A stretch of DNA of 64,000 bases, from the NCBI RefSeq assembly GCF_008370495.1, contig NZ_VTUX01000001.1, positions 1 to 64,000 on the forward strand. Direction: 5' to 3'. The notes beneath the pieces were generated by a model. That model was not told the origin of the DNA. It saw only the letters and a list, made by a program, of their open reading frames with translations, and searched no databases. A program made the position numbers and the translations under genes. The stretch is from Pseudohalioglobus sediminis. GTDB taxonomy: Bacteria > Pseudomonadota > Gammaproteobacteria > Pseudomonadales > Halieaceae. Shown here piece by piece: positions 57,614 to 64,000 of the stretch. Position 1 is the stretch's first letter. The number at the start of each line of letters is the position of its first letter.

Positions 57614-58559
57614 GCACCTGAGCGGCCGGCGCTGTTTATTGGCCATCGCCTGTTGCCTGCTGGCGATGGCGACGGCCCGCGCCGAGCACGTGCTCTACGA
57701 CGCCGACGGGCGCCGCCTGGAAGTGAGCGTGAGCCCGCGTTTTCCCGTTGATTCGCGCCAGCAAATCACCCACTGGGCGGAACAGCTTGCCCACAGCCTG
57801 ACCCTGGTATACGGCCACTGGCCACGCCAGCGCTGGGCGATAGAGGTGGAAACCGCGTCCGGTAGCGCCGACGACCCCATCCCCTGGGCGCAGGTGAGCC
57901 GAGGCGACACCGACCGGGTGAGCTTTTACGTGGTGACCAATACCCACACCGACGCCCTGGCGCGGGAGTGGACCGGTTACCACGAGGTATCCCATCTCCT
58001 GCTCCCCTATCGCGGCTGGGGTGATACCTGGTTCAGCGAGGGCCTGGCCAGCTACTACCAGAACCTGATCCAGGCCAGGGCGGGGCTGATTACGGAACAG
58101 GACATGTGGCAACGCCTGCACGCCGGCTTTGTACGCGGTCGCGACGACACCCGCTTCGATGGCCTGAGCCTGATCTCGGTAAACCGCCAGATGCGTCGCA
58201 ATGGCGGCTACATGCGCGTCTACTGGAGCGGCGCCTGGTACTTCCTCGCCGCAGACCTGCGACTGCGCCAGCGCAGTGGCGGCAGCTATGGCCTCGACAA
58301 CGCGCTGCGGGACCTGAATGACTGCTGCGGTGAAGACGCACTCTCGGTGCCGGAGATCATTCATCAGCTCGACGCCGCCAGCAAACAAAGCGTTTTCAGC
58401 GAACTCTACACACAGCTGCGCAACGCCACGCAGATGCCGGACCACGTGCCGCTATTCGCCGAATTGGGCATCACTATCGCCGGAGACGATGTCGTTCTCA
58501 GTGACTCAGGCGCTGCGGCACAGCGCCGGCGCCAGTTCCTGCAATCAACGGCGCTTTAA
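57597..58559 (+). CDS. Secreted metallopeptidase-like protein with HEVSH motif
   Basis: The 320-residue protein has a signal peptide (about residues 1-29, CLLAIACCLLAMATARA) and a gluzincin-like zinc motif: H129, E130 and H133 in YHEVSH, then E148 in WFSEGLASYYQ. The spacing HExxH-x14-E is shorter than the x18 of family M1 peptidases. The C-terminal half is helical. It is likely periplasmic or exported. No exact family is recognised. It starts inside the MBL gene. Confidence 0.65.
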   Translation: MTRRTRHLSGRRCLLAIACCLLAMATARAEHVLYDADGRRLEVSVSPRFPVDSRQQITHWAEQLAHSLTLVYGHWPRQRWAIEVETASGSADDPIPWAQVSRGDTDRVSFYVVTNTHTDALAREWTGYHEVSHLLLPYRGWGDTWFSEGLASYYQNLIQARAGLITEQDMWQRLHAGFVRGRDDTRFDGLSLISVNRQMRRNGGYMRVYWSGAWYFLAADLRLRQRSGGSYGLDNALRDLNDCCGEDALSVPEIIHQLDAASKQSVFSELYTQLRNATQMPDHVPLFAELGITIAGDDVVLSDSGAAAQRRRQFLQSTAL

Positions 58560-58630
58560 TTCTCTGTGCCGACAGTTATACTTGAGCGTTGTTCGACTGA
58601 CTGCCACCAGGCAGGCAAACACGGGGCGCA

Positions 58631-58966
58631 GTGAAAAAAACCGTTACCAAAGCCGACATCAGGGCCGAGCTTGAACGCGAGACAGCGCGTTTTCTCAAGC
58701 GCGGCGGTCGCGTGGAAAACGTACCCACTGGCACCAGCGGCAAGGACCCTACAGATCCGCCCCTGTTTCTCAATCGGCGCCTGTTCCTGGAGCCCAAAAC
58801 CGAACGCACGCTGGTACCCGACGTGGTCGCTGCGATCGAGGCGCGTCGCCTGGAGAAACTCAAGCGACGTCCCGTACAAAAACGCAAACGCCTGCCAAAG
58901 CCACGACGCAAGGTGATCTATGACGACTTCGGGGAACCTGTGCGCCAGGTTTGGGTCGACGACTAA
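58631..58966 (+). CDS. Small basic protein of unknown function
   Basis: The 111-residue protein starts at GTG 58631 and reads MKKTVTKADIRAELERETARF followed by LKRGGRVENVPTGTSG. The C-terminus is rich in Lys and Arg (KLKRRPVQKRKRLPKPRRK) and ends acidic (VWVDD). The 'FL+RGG+V' element recalls a short motif in the Pseudomonas transcription regulator SutA, but the proteins otherwise differ, so that link is only a hint. It may bind nucleic acid. Confidence 0.5.
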   Translation: MKKTVTKADIRAELERETARFLKRGGRVENVPTGTSGKDPTDPPLFLNRRLFLEPKTERTLVPDVVAAIEARRLEKLKRRPVQKRKRLPKPRRKVIYDDFGEPVRQVWVDD

Positions 58967-58975
58967 CACTCACCT

Positions 58976-58994
58976 GCCGGCGTCAGCCGCCGGC
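58976..58994 (+). terminator. Candidate hairpin after the small basic protein
   Basis: GCCGGCG (58976-58982) pairs perfectly with CGCCGGC (58988-58994) around a 5-nt loop, 10 bp after the stop. There is no T-run behind it on the plus strand, so intrinsic termination is doubtful. Confidence 0.3.
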
Positions 58995-59074
58995 CATACT
59001 GCATGTCACCTACTGCCAGCGTCTCGCGTTGCCGGAGTGCGCACGGCTGCGAGCTGAACCCTGTTGAGCAAGCA

Positions 59075-59103
59075 TAAAAAAAGGGGCCGCAAGGCCCCTT
59101 TGG
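59075..59103 (-). terminator. Rho-independent terminator of the sortase-substrate operon
   Basis: On the minus strand AAAGGGGCC pairs with GGCCCCTTT around a TTGC loop and is followed by a run of Ts. It lies about 17 bp past the substrate stop (59120), so transcription of the two-gene unit should end here. Confidence 0.88.
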
Positions 59104-59119
59104 ATTAACCGTCCAGGCT

Positions 59120-59686
59120 TCAGGAGAAGCGGCGGCGAATACCGGTGAGCAGGCCGCCCAGTGCCAGGAAGGCACCACCGACTGCGCCAACCAGGAACAG
59201 CGGTGAAGCTGTAGCGGGCATTTCCACGACTTCTTCCTCAATCACAACGATATCAGCCTCATCCAGACCGTCTGTATCGTGTACCGCCAGTGCGAAGCGG
59301 TCCTGGGGAATGTAGACGTTCAGCTGCTGACCGCGCATCAGGTCGCTGGCACGATAGTTACGGCCACCGATTTCTGCACGCCAGCTGCTGGGCAGCTGCA
59401 CGCTGCGGCTGTCACCCATGGTGCCGTCGGTGTGCAGGGGACGGAACGTCATGCGATTACCACGCACACGTACCACCTCTACAGTTGCCTGGGCATAGAG
59501 CTCGCCGTTCCTTTCATAGACGCTGCGGCAGGATGCTGCGATATCAGGATTGGCGGCCAGTACCTCTGCTGACCAGTTCAGGTCGGCACAGGTGACGTCA
59601 GTAACTTCCGCTTTTTCCTGCGCCATCAGCGAACCCGCCGACAGTGACAGAGCCATACCTACTGCTAGTGCGATCTTCTTTTGCAT
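59120..59686 (-). CDS. Putative sortase substrate with MPATA sorting signal
   Basis: The 188-residue protein has a signal peptide with likely cleavage after A22 (SLMA|Q). Two cysteines at residues 33 and 53 could form a disulfide, and residues 90-130 form a beta-rich domain. The C-terminus is a complete cell-wall-sorting-like signal: MPATA at 156-160, a hydrophobic helix at about 162-182 and a basic tail RRRFS. This matches the tripartite LPXTG signal, with Ala in place of the final Gly. AGGAGGA precedes the ATG. It starts 12 bp after the sortase stop, so it is very likely the sortase's dedicated substrate. Its own function is unknown. Confidence 0.8.
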   Translation of the reverse strand: MQKKIALAVGMALSLSAGSLMAQEKAEVTDVTCADLNWSAEVLAANPDIAASCRSVYERNGELYAQATVEVVRVRGNRMTFRPLHTDGTMGDSRSVQLPSSWRAEIGGRNYRASDLMRGQQLNVYIPQDRFALAVHDTDGLDEADIVVIEEEVVEMPATASPLFLVGAVGGAFLALGGLLTGIRRRFS

Positions 59687-59698
59687 GTCAAATCCTCC

Positions 59699-60457
59699 TT
59701 AGTTTTGATTGACATAGGTTGTGTCGAGTGACGCAGTGACGATAAATCGCTGGGGCGCATGCCCGACAAAGTAAAACGGGTAACAGGTCACCAGCGTGAC
59801 AGTCTGCTCACGGGTGTCCTTGAGTAAATGGGTATCGGTCTTGTCCACCACGGTGGTGGCATCGATGGTAAAACGTTTTTCCCCTTCCAGGGTCTGCAAC
59901 ACTATCTGGTCGCCGACCTTCACATCCTTAAGCACCCGGAAATAGCCATCGCGGTGACCGGAAATGCCGATGTTGCCGCCCTCGTGCGGGTAGGCCATGC
60001 CGTCTATCACCCCTGCGGCCCTGTCCATCACCAGCTCCGAAGCGGTCTGGTAAACCGGCACCTTGAGCTCGACGGCGGGGACTTCCAGCACACCCAGTAC
60101 GGGCGGAAGTTTTGCGCTGAGGCTTTTCTGGTAGTCGGCGATGCGGCCGGGGGCCCACAGTGAGGTATCCGGCTCTTCATCGACACTGAAACCCGGGGTG
60201 GCGCTGGATGCCGGCGCCGGACCTTCACCTGCGGCGGTAACGGGAGCCTGCTCGGGTGACGATGCACCTTCCACCGCCGGCATCTCCACGGCGGCCGAGG
60301 CCAGCTGCATCTGCTGTTCAAATACTGCTATGGTACTGCGCCGCTCGACTTCTCCCTGCGCCAATTGCACGGCAAAGAAGCCGGTGAAGACAACACCTGC
60401 TGCATAGCACAGCAATTCACCTGCGCGGACACTTATTGAGCGAATCGACAACGACAT
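59699..60457 (-). CDS. Class D-like sortase (LPXTG-type transpeptidase)
   Basis: The 252-residue protein has an N-terminal membrane helix (about residues 14-32), an Ala/Pro-rich linker and a sortase domain (about 118-245). The catalytic triad is visible: His168 in GISGHRDGYFR, Cys225 in TLVTCYPFYF and Arg237 in APQRFIV. Sortases cleave a sorting signal between Thr and the next residue and attach the protein to an acceptor. In Gram-negative bacteria they are rare and usually next to one substrate gene. ATG 60457 was chosen; a GTG at 60496 would add 13 residues. It is cotranscribed with the substrate gene 12 bp downstream. Confidence 0.88.
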   Translation of the reverse strand: MSLSIRSISVRAGELLCYAAGVVFTGFFAVQLAQGEVERRSTIAVFEQQMQLASAAVEMPAVEGASSPEQAPVTAAGEGPAPASSATPGFSVDEEPDTSLWAPGRIADYQKSLSAKLPPVLGVLEVPAVELKVPVYQTASELVMDRAAGVIDGMAYPHEGGNIGISGHRDGYFRVLKDVKVGDQIVLQTLEGEKRFTIDATTVVDKTDTHLLKDTREQTVTLVTCYPFYFVGHAPQRFIVTASLDTTYVNQN

Positions 60458-60522
60458 AGGACTGTCGTGTTTCCCCTTATTATTTGCCACTTCCACGGTG
60501 CACCGGGAAGCTCACTGCCCCT

Positions 60523-60528
60523 ATTCTA
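60523..60528 (-). promoter_or_regulatory. Candidate -10 upstream of the sortase gene
   Basis: The minus strand has TAGAAT (60528-60523), a five-of-six match to the sigma70 -10, about 65 bp before the sortase ATG. No good -35 is seen at 17 bp. The 203-bp gap between the divergent sortase and epoxide hydrolase genes holds promoters for both; this is the only recognisable element. Confidence 0.25.
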
Positions 60529-60660
60529 GCCCTTTCCAGCAAAAGTGCTAGTTCAGTTTTGCGCCGACGACACGCACATCACGACGGAATTCATACTATC
60601 CTCTCACCTGCAGCACGCGATTACCACCAACTGAGAAAAAACAAACGGAGCATATTGCCA

Positions 60661-61812
60661 ATGAGCACAGAGATTCGCCCTTTCACTGTCGAAATCGATA
60701 GCGAGCAACTGCAGGACCTGCGGCAACGTCTGGCCGGCACGCGCTGGCCCGAAGCAGAAACCTGCGACGGCTGGGACCAGGGCGTGCCGCTGGATTACGC
60801 CCGCGAACTCACCACCTACTGGCAGCAGGACTACGACTGGCGGCGTTGCGAGGCGATGTTGAACGCCTGGCCCAACTACACCACCACGCTCGAAGGACTG
60901 GATATACACTTCATACATCGCCGCAGTCCGCACGAACACGCGCTGCCGCTAATCATTTCTCACGGCTGGCCCGGCTCGGTCATCGAATTCCACAAGATCA
61001 TCGATGCGCTGGCAGAACCCGAAAAGTATGGCGGCGATGCCGCAGACGCGTTTCACGTGGTCGCACCGTCCCTGCCCGGCTACGGCTTCTCGGGCAAGCC
61101 GGCACAGACCGGTATTTCAGTAGAGAAAATCGCCAGCCTGTGGGGCCAGCTCATGGCAAGGCTGGGCTACGATGCCTGGGTGGCCCAGGGCGGCGACTGG
61201 GGGTCGATGATCACCCAGTGCATCGCCATGAGCGAAACCGAACACTGCCTCGGCATCCACATCAACATGCCCATCGTGGCACCGGACCCGGACACCATGG
61301 ACCAGTTGACGCCGATGGAGCAGGCGGCCCTTGAGGGCATGGCGTTCTACAACGAATGGGACTCCGGTTACTCCAAGCAGCAGTCCACACGCCCGCAGAC
61401 GCTGGGCTATGGCCTGGCGGATTCGCCGGTGGGCCAGATGACGTGGATCGTGGAGAAATTCCATGCCTGGACCGACTGCGAAAAGGATGGCGTCAAGCAC
61501 CCCGAAAACGCGCTGACCCGGGATGAAATGCTCGACAACGTCATGCTGTACTGGCTGAACAACTGCGCTGCCAGCTCGGCGCGACTGTACTGGGAAAGTT
61601 TCCGCACACCCAACCTGAACCCCATCGACATACCGGTAGGTTGCTCGGTGTTCCCTTGCGAGATCTTTCGCGCCAGCCGCCGCTGGGGGGAGCAACGCTA
61701 CAGCCAGATCATTCACTGGAATGAACTTGAGCGCGGTGGTCACTTCGCCGCGTTCGAGCAACCGGAAGTGTTTATCAAGGAAGTGCGCGACTGCTTCAGG
61801 CAGCTGCGCTAG
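60661..61812 (+). CDS. Epoxide hydrolase, EHN/alpha-beta hydrolase type
   Basis: The 383-residue protein has the epoxide hydrolase N-terminal domain (about residues 5-110, LRQRLAGTRWPEAET) and an alpha/beta-hydrolase fold. The oxyanion motif is HGWPGSVIEF near 101, and the nucleophile is D179 in QGGDWGSMI. The catalytic histidine is in RGGHFAAFEQP near residue 361. It probably hydrolyses an epoxide to a diol in the cytosol. The substrate is unknown. ATG 60661 fits the family start. Confidence 0.9.
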   Translation: MSTEIRPFTVEIDSEQLQDLRQRLAGTRWPEAETCDGWDQGVPLDYARELTTYWQQDYDWRRCEAMLNAWPNYTTTLEGLDIHFIHRRSPHEHALPLIISHGWPGSVIEFHKIIDALAEPEKYGGDAADAFHVVAPSLPGYGFSGKPAQTGISVEKIASLWGQLMARLGYDAWVAQGGDWGSMITQCIAMSETEHCLGIHINMPIVAPDPDTMDQLTPMEQAALEGMAFYNEWDSGYSKQQSTRPQTLGYGLADSPVGQMTWIVEKFHAWTDCEKDGVKHPENALTRDEMLDNVMLYWLNNCAASSARLYWESFRTPNLNPIDIPVGCSVFPCEIFRASRRWGEQRYSQIIHWNELERGGHFAAFEQPEVFIKEVRDCFRQLR

Positions 61813-61899
61813 CGGCGGGCCAGTAGCGGCGGACGGAGTGCCGGGGCCGTGATCGGTCCACGAGTGCCGCCTGTACGGCGGCGCGCTGCTGGCAGTAAA

Positions 61900-63264
61900 T
61901 CAGAGCAGGTCTTCGGGGAAATTGCTGGTATTGAGGTTGCTGGAGAAAGGCCGTGTTGGTGCGCGAACATCAACCCTGGATTCTTTTACCTCCGCCTCCG
62001 GGGCGGGCGGGGTCTCGGCGCTGATGGAGGGCATCTGATAGTCTGAGTCGTCGATGCAATCCACCTCGAATGCCCGGCTGTGGGTGTTGAGCGTGGGTGC
62101 AGGCGTCGCCTCCGACGGTGTGTTCACCTCGGCACGGGGCCGTTCACTCACTACTGCCTTGCGCTCAAAAGGCTGCGTGCGCGGGGGAGCACTGGCAACT
62201 GTCTGCGCCGGCGCTACCGCCGCACTGGTGTGCAATGCGGCCTGCGGTGGTGGCGTCTGCGTAGGCGGGCGCAGACCCTGCCCGGCCAGGCTCGAGCGGG
62301 CACCGCTACTGCCGATAAACTCCAGGTTCTCCAGCGCGGCGTCCAGCCTGCGCTCAGCCGCGGGCGCGGGCGCTGCGGCGGCCGGTGTCGCAACCGACGC
62401 TGTCTTGACAAGCCGCCTGGCCTGCGCCGCCAGCGTATCGCCAACGGGAATACCCCGGGCCGCGATCCGCGGCTGCATTGACTTCTCGCTGGCGACGACC
62501 GGTTCACTGGCGGCCAGTGCGGCAAGGCTTTCGGCTTCGTTGTTGTCAGCCCCCGTACCCTCGGCCTGCTCCTCGCGCAGCGCGCGCTGCTTGATCAGGG
62601 CATGGGCACAGTCCGACCAGCGCCCGAAATGGGACGACTCCGCCGGGTCCGGCATGCGGTGTTTACGGAAGTCACGCATCGCATTCATGAAGCGCTGCTT
62701 CACCGCGCGATAGCAATAGATATGGTCTTCAGTGTGCAGCGGCAACAGGTCTGCATCGCCGCGAATAATCAGCATCTGCGGCGGCAGCTGGCCCTGCAGG
62801 CTGTGCAGCAGGTCGGCGGCAAAGCACAGGCGAAATGCGGAGTTGAGTGTGGTTTTCGCCTGGGTGTCACAGGGGATATACAGGTAAGCGCCCAGGTCAG
62901 AATAGCCGGTGGTGCGCATCAGCAGATTCACCGCGCCAGACAGTGGCCCCAGCGCGAGCTGGCCGTTGACGATGTAGTCGGTACCGCTGCGCATCGCCTC
63001 CAGGGTTTCCCTGCGACGGACCTGCTCTTCTGCGTCCCAGTCGATCAGCGCGACCTGCTTGCCCTCATCCCGCAGCGTTGCCGCCAGTTCATCCTGGCGC
63101 TGCACGTACCCGGTGGGACGCGCGGTCTGGGAGTCGGGAGCGATACCGTGGTCCGGGTTCTCCAGGCACAGTCTTTCCATCCAGCACGCGAAAGGTGATT
63201 CCCGGAACAGAACGATATCTTCGGAGGTGTAGGTGACGGCTCTGTCGACACTGTAACGATACAT
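61900..63264 (-). CDS. RecB-nuclease-like protein with a long disordered C-terminal tail
   Basis: The 454-residue protein has an N-terminal domain (about residues 10-200) that resembles the TM0106-type RecB-family nucleases: SEDIVLFRESPFACWMERL, then YLYIPCDTQAKTTLNSAFRL and FAADLLHSLQG. The core acidic residue is kept as D133, but the usual DxK becomes DTQ, with a lysine at 137, so the nuclease may be inactive. Residues 240-454 are Ala/Pro/Ser-rich and look disordered. The best start is ATG 63264; an upstream AGGAGG lies 16 bp away, which is long, so an earlier start near 63315 is possible. No function is assigned. Confidence 0.55.
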   Translation of the reverse strand: MYRYSVDRAVTYTSEDIVLFRESPFACWMERLCLENPDHGIAPDSQTARPTGYVQRQDELAATLRDEGKQVALIDWDAEEQVRRRETLEAMRSGTDYIVNGQLALGPLSGAVNLLMRTTGYSDLGAYLYIPCDTQAKTTLNSAFRLCFAADLLHSLQGQLPPQMLIIRGDADLLPLHTEDHIYCYRAVKQRFMNAMRDFRKHRMPDPAESSHFGRWSDCAHALIKQRALREEQAEGTGADNNEAESLAALAASEPVVASEKSMQPRIAARGIPVGDTLAAQARRLVKTASVATPAAAAPAPAAERRLDAALENLEFIGSSGARSSLAGQGLRPPTQTPPPQAALHTSAAVAPAQTVASAPPRTQPFERKAVVSERPRAEVNTPSEATPAPTLNTHSRAFEVDCIDDSDYQMPSISAETPPAPEAEVKESRVDVRAPTRPFSSNLNTSNFPEDLL

Positions 63265-63401
63265 AGGCTGCTGTTTGGGTCCTCCTGACGGATGCAAACA
63301 GCACTGGCGGGACATACGCTCAGGCCGTTTGCATATTTATATAGGAATGGGCGGCCGCTGGCAACGGCCGCCGTGAAAATCCCACACAACCGGACTGGAG
63401 A

Positions 63402-64000
63402 TTAGTAGCGTCGGTATACGGTCGCGCCGTCGATCAGTGTGCGCTCCACCTGCAGCTCGCGCATATCGACAGACATGTCCAGTGGACTGCCGGACAACAC
63501 GATCAGGTCAGCGAGTTTGCCCGGCTCGATAGAGCCGATGCGATCGTCCTGGAACACCTGCCAGGCCGCGTCGATGGTGACCGCGCGCAATGCCGACATG
63601 ACATCGATGCGCTGCTCCGGTCCGATCACGTCGCCACCGAAGCTGCGCCGATGCACCTGACTCCACACTGCCTGCAGCGGCAGCATCGGCGTGACCGGCG
63701 TATCCATGTGCGAGCTGAAGCGCAAGCCCTGCTCCTGCGCCCAGCGCGCCGGGCTCATCGCCGCCGCGCGTTCCGGCCCCATGAAAATGTCGCGGTGGCG
63801 GTCGCCCCAGTAATAGGTGTGCGCAGAAAAGAAACTGGGCGTAACGCCGAGTGCCTTCATCCGAGCCACCTGGTCTTTGCGCGCCATCTGCGAATGGATA
63901 AGTATCATGCGCGGGTCGTCTACCGGGTGCGCCTGCTGGGCAGCCTCGAAGGCATCGAGAATATCCTCGATGGACTCGTCCCCGTTACCATGAATGGCGA
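63402..64000 (-). CDS. Amidohydrolase family 3, YtcJ-like (5' part outside window)
   Basis: The minus-strand frame is open to the window edge and ends at TAA 63402-63404. The visible C-terminal part of about 199 residues includes HGNGDESIEDILDAFEAA near the edge, then HTYYWGDRH, SSHMDTPVTPM, and the C-terminal IGSIEPGKLADLIVLSGSPL. These are hallmarks of the YtcJ/AtzF-type amidohydrolases that hydrolyse amide or related bonds with metal ions. The substrate is unknown and the N-terminus is missing. Confidence 0.88.
   Translation of the reverse strand, partial: AIHGNGDESIEDILDAFEAAQQAHPVDDPRMILIHSQMARKDQVARMKALGVTPSFFSAHTYYWGDRHRDIFMGPERAAAMSPARWAQEQGLRFSSHMDTPVTPMLPLQAVWSQVHRRSFGGDVIGPEQRIDVMSALRAVTIDAAWQVFQDDRIGSIEPGKLADLIVLSGSPLDMSVDMRELQVERTLIDGATVYRRY

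Noticed and set aside
60530-60560. Sigma54-type promoter upstream of the sortase
   Set aside because: A TAGCAC and TTGC are present, but the spacing is too short for the GG-N10-GC consensus.

Overview
The window is a GC-rich, densely packed gammaproteobacterial chromosome segment. Gene order matches several conserved Pseudomonas-type neighbourhoods: tRNA cluster/folD/cysS/glnS/ppiB/lpxH/acnB, and leuCDB-asd-fimV-truA-trpF(BA)-accD-folC-DedD-cvpA-purF-metZ. Together with a pyruvate phosphate dikinase, an LLM-class oxidoreductase, an epoxide hydrolase and a Gram-negative sortase, this suggests an aerobic marine gammaproteobacterium of the Halieaceae (OM60/NOR5) / Cellvibrionales type. The taxonomic call is an inference from gene content, not a database match.

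Layout. 1-139: 3' end of an IS481-type insertion sequence, directly beside a minus-strand Pro-His-Arg tRNA operon (150-461) with a good promoter. 659-7276: folD, the glnS-cysS pair, ppiB-lpxH, and a DUF1289-miaE pair. 7461-10076: acnB with its own terminator. 10151-14583: a coupled MoxR-DUF58-TgpA-GNAT operon. 14606-26818: a long minus-strand block running fimV, truA, trpF, trpB, trpA, accD, folC, SPOR protein, cvpA, purF, metZ, joined by 8-bp and 1-bp overlaps. 27019-31243: leuC-leuD-leuB-asd, with a divergent LysR regulator (31350-32225).

32222-47889 is mixed: a thioesterase, a flavodoxin-like protein, a CurA-type reductase, a 312-bp gap with DnaA-box-like sites, rlmKL coupled to an HTH protein with a histone-H1-like tail, two coupled exported proteins of unknown function, an LLM oxidoreductase, ppdK, an acyl-CoA synthetase, a glyoxylate-type aminotransferase, a membrane hydrolase and an OmpA lipoprotein. 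47905-53941: methyltransferase-TamA-TamB operon, both tam genes starting at TTG in 4-bp overlaps. 54038-64000: polyphosphate:AMP phosphotransferase, PlsC plus DUF1145, an MBL hydrolase overlapping a secreted metalloprotease-like gene, a small basic protein, a sortase with an apparent dedicated substrate, an epoxide hydrolase, a RecB-nuclease-like protein with a long disordered tail, and a truncated YtcJ-type amidohydrolase at the right edge.

Most of the window is housekeeping: amino-acid (Leu, Trp, Met, Asp family), purine, folate, lipid and envelope biogenesis. The most unusual unit is the two-gene sortase-substrate operon at 59120-60457. Secondary points of interest are the RecB-like protein, the H1-tailed HTH protein and the DnaA-box pair at 34343-34370.
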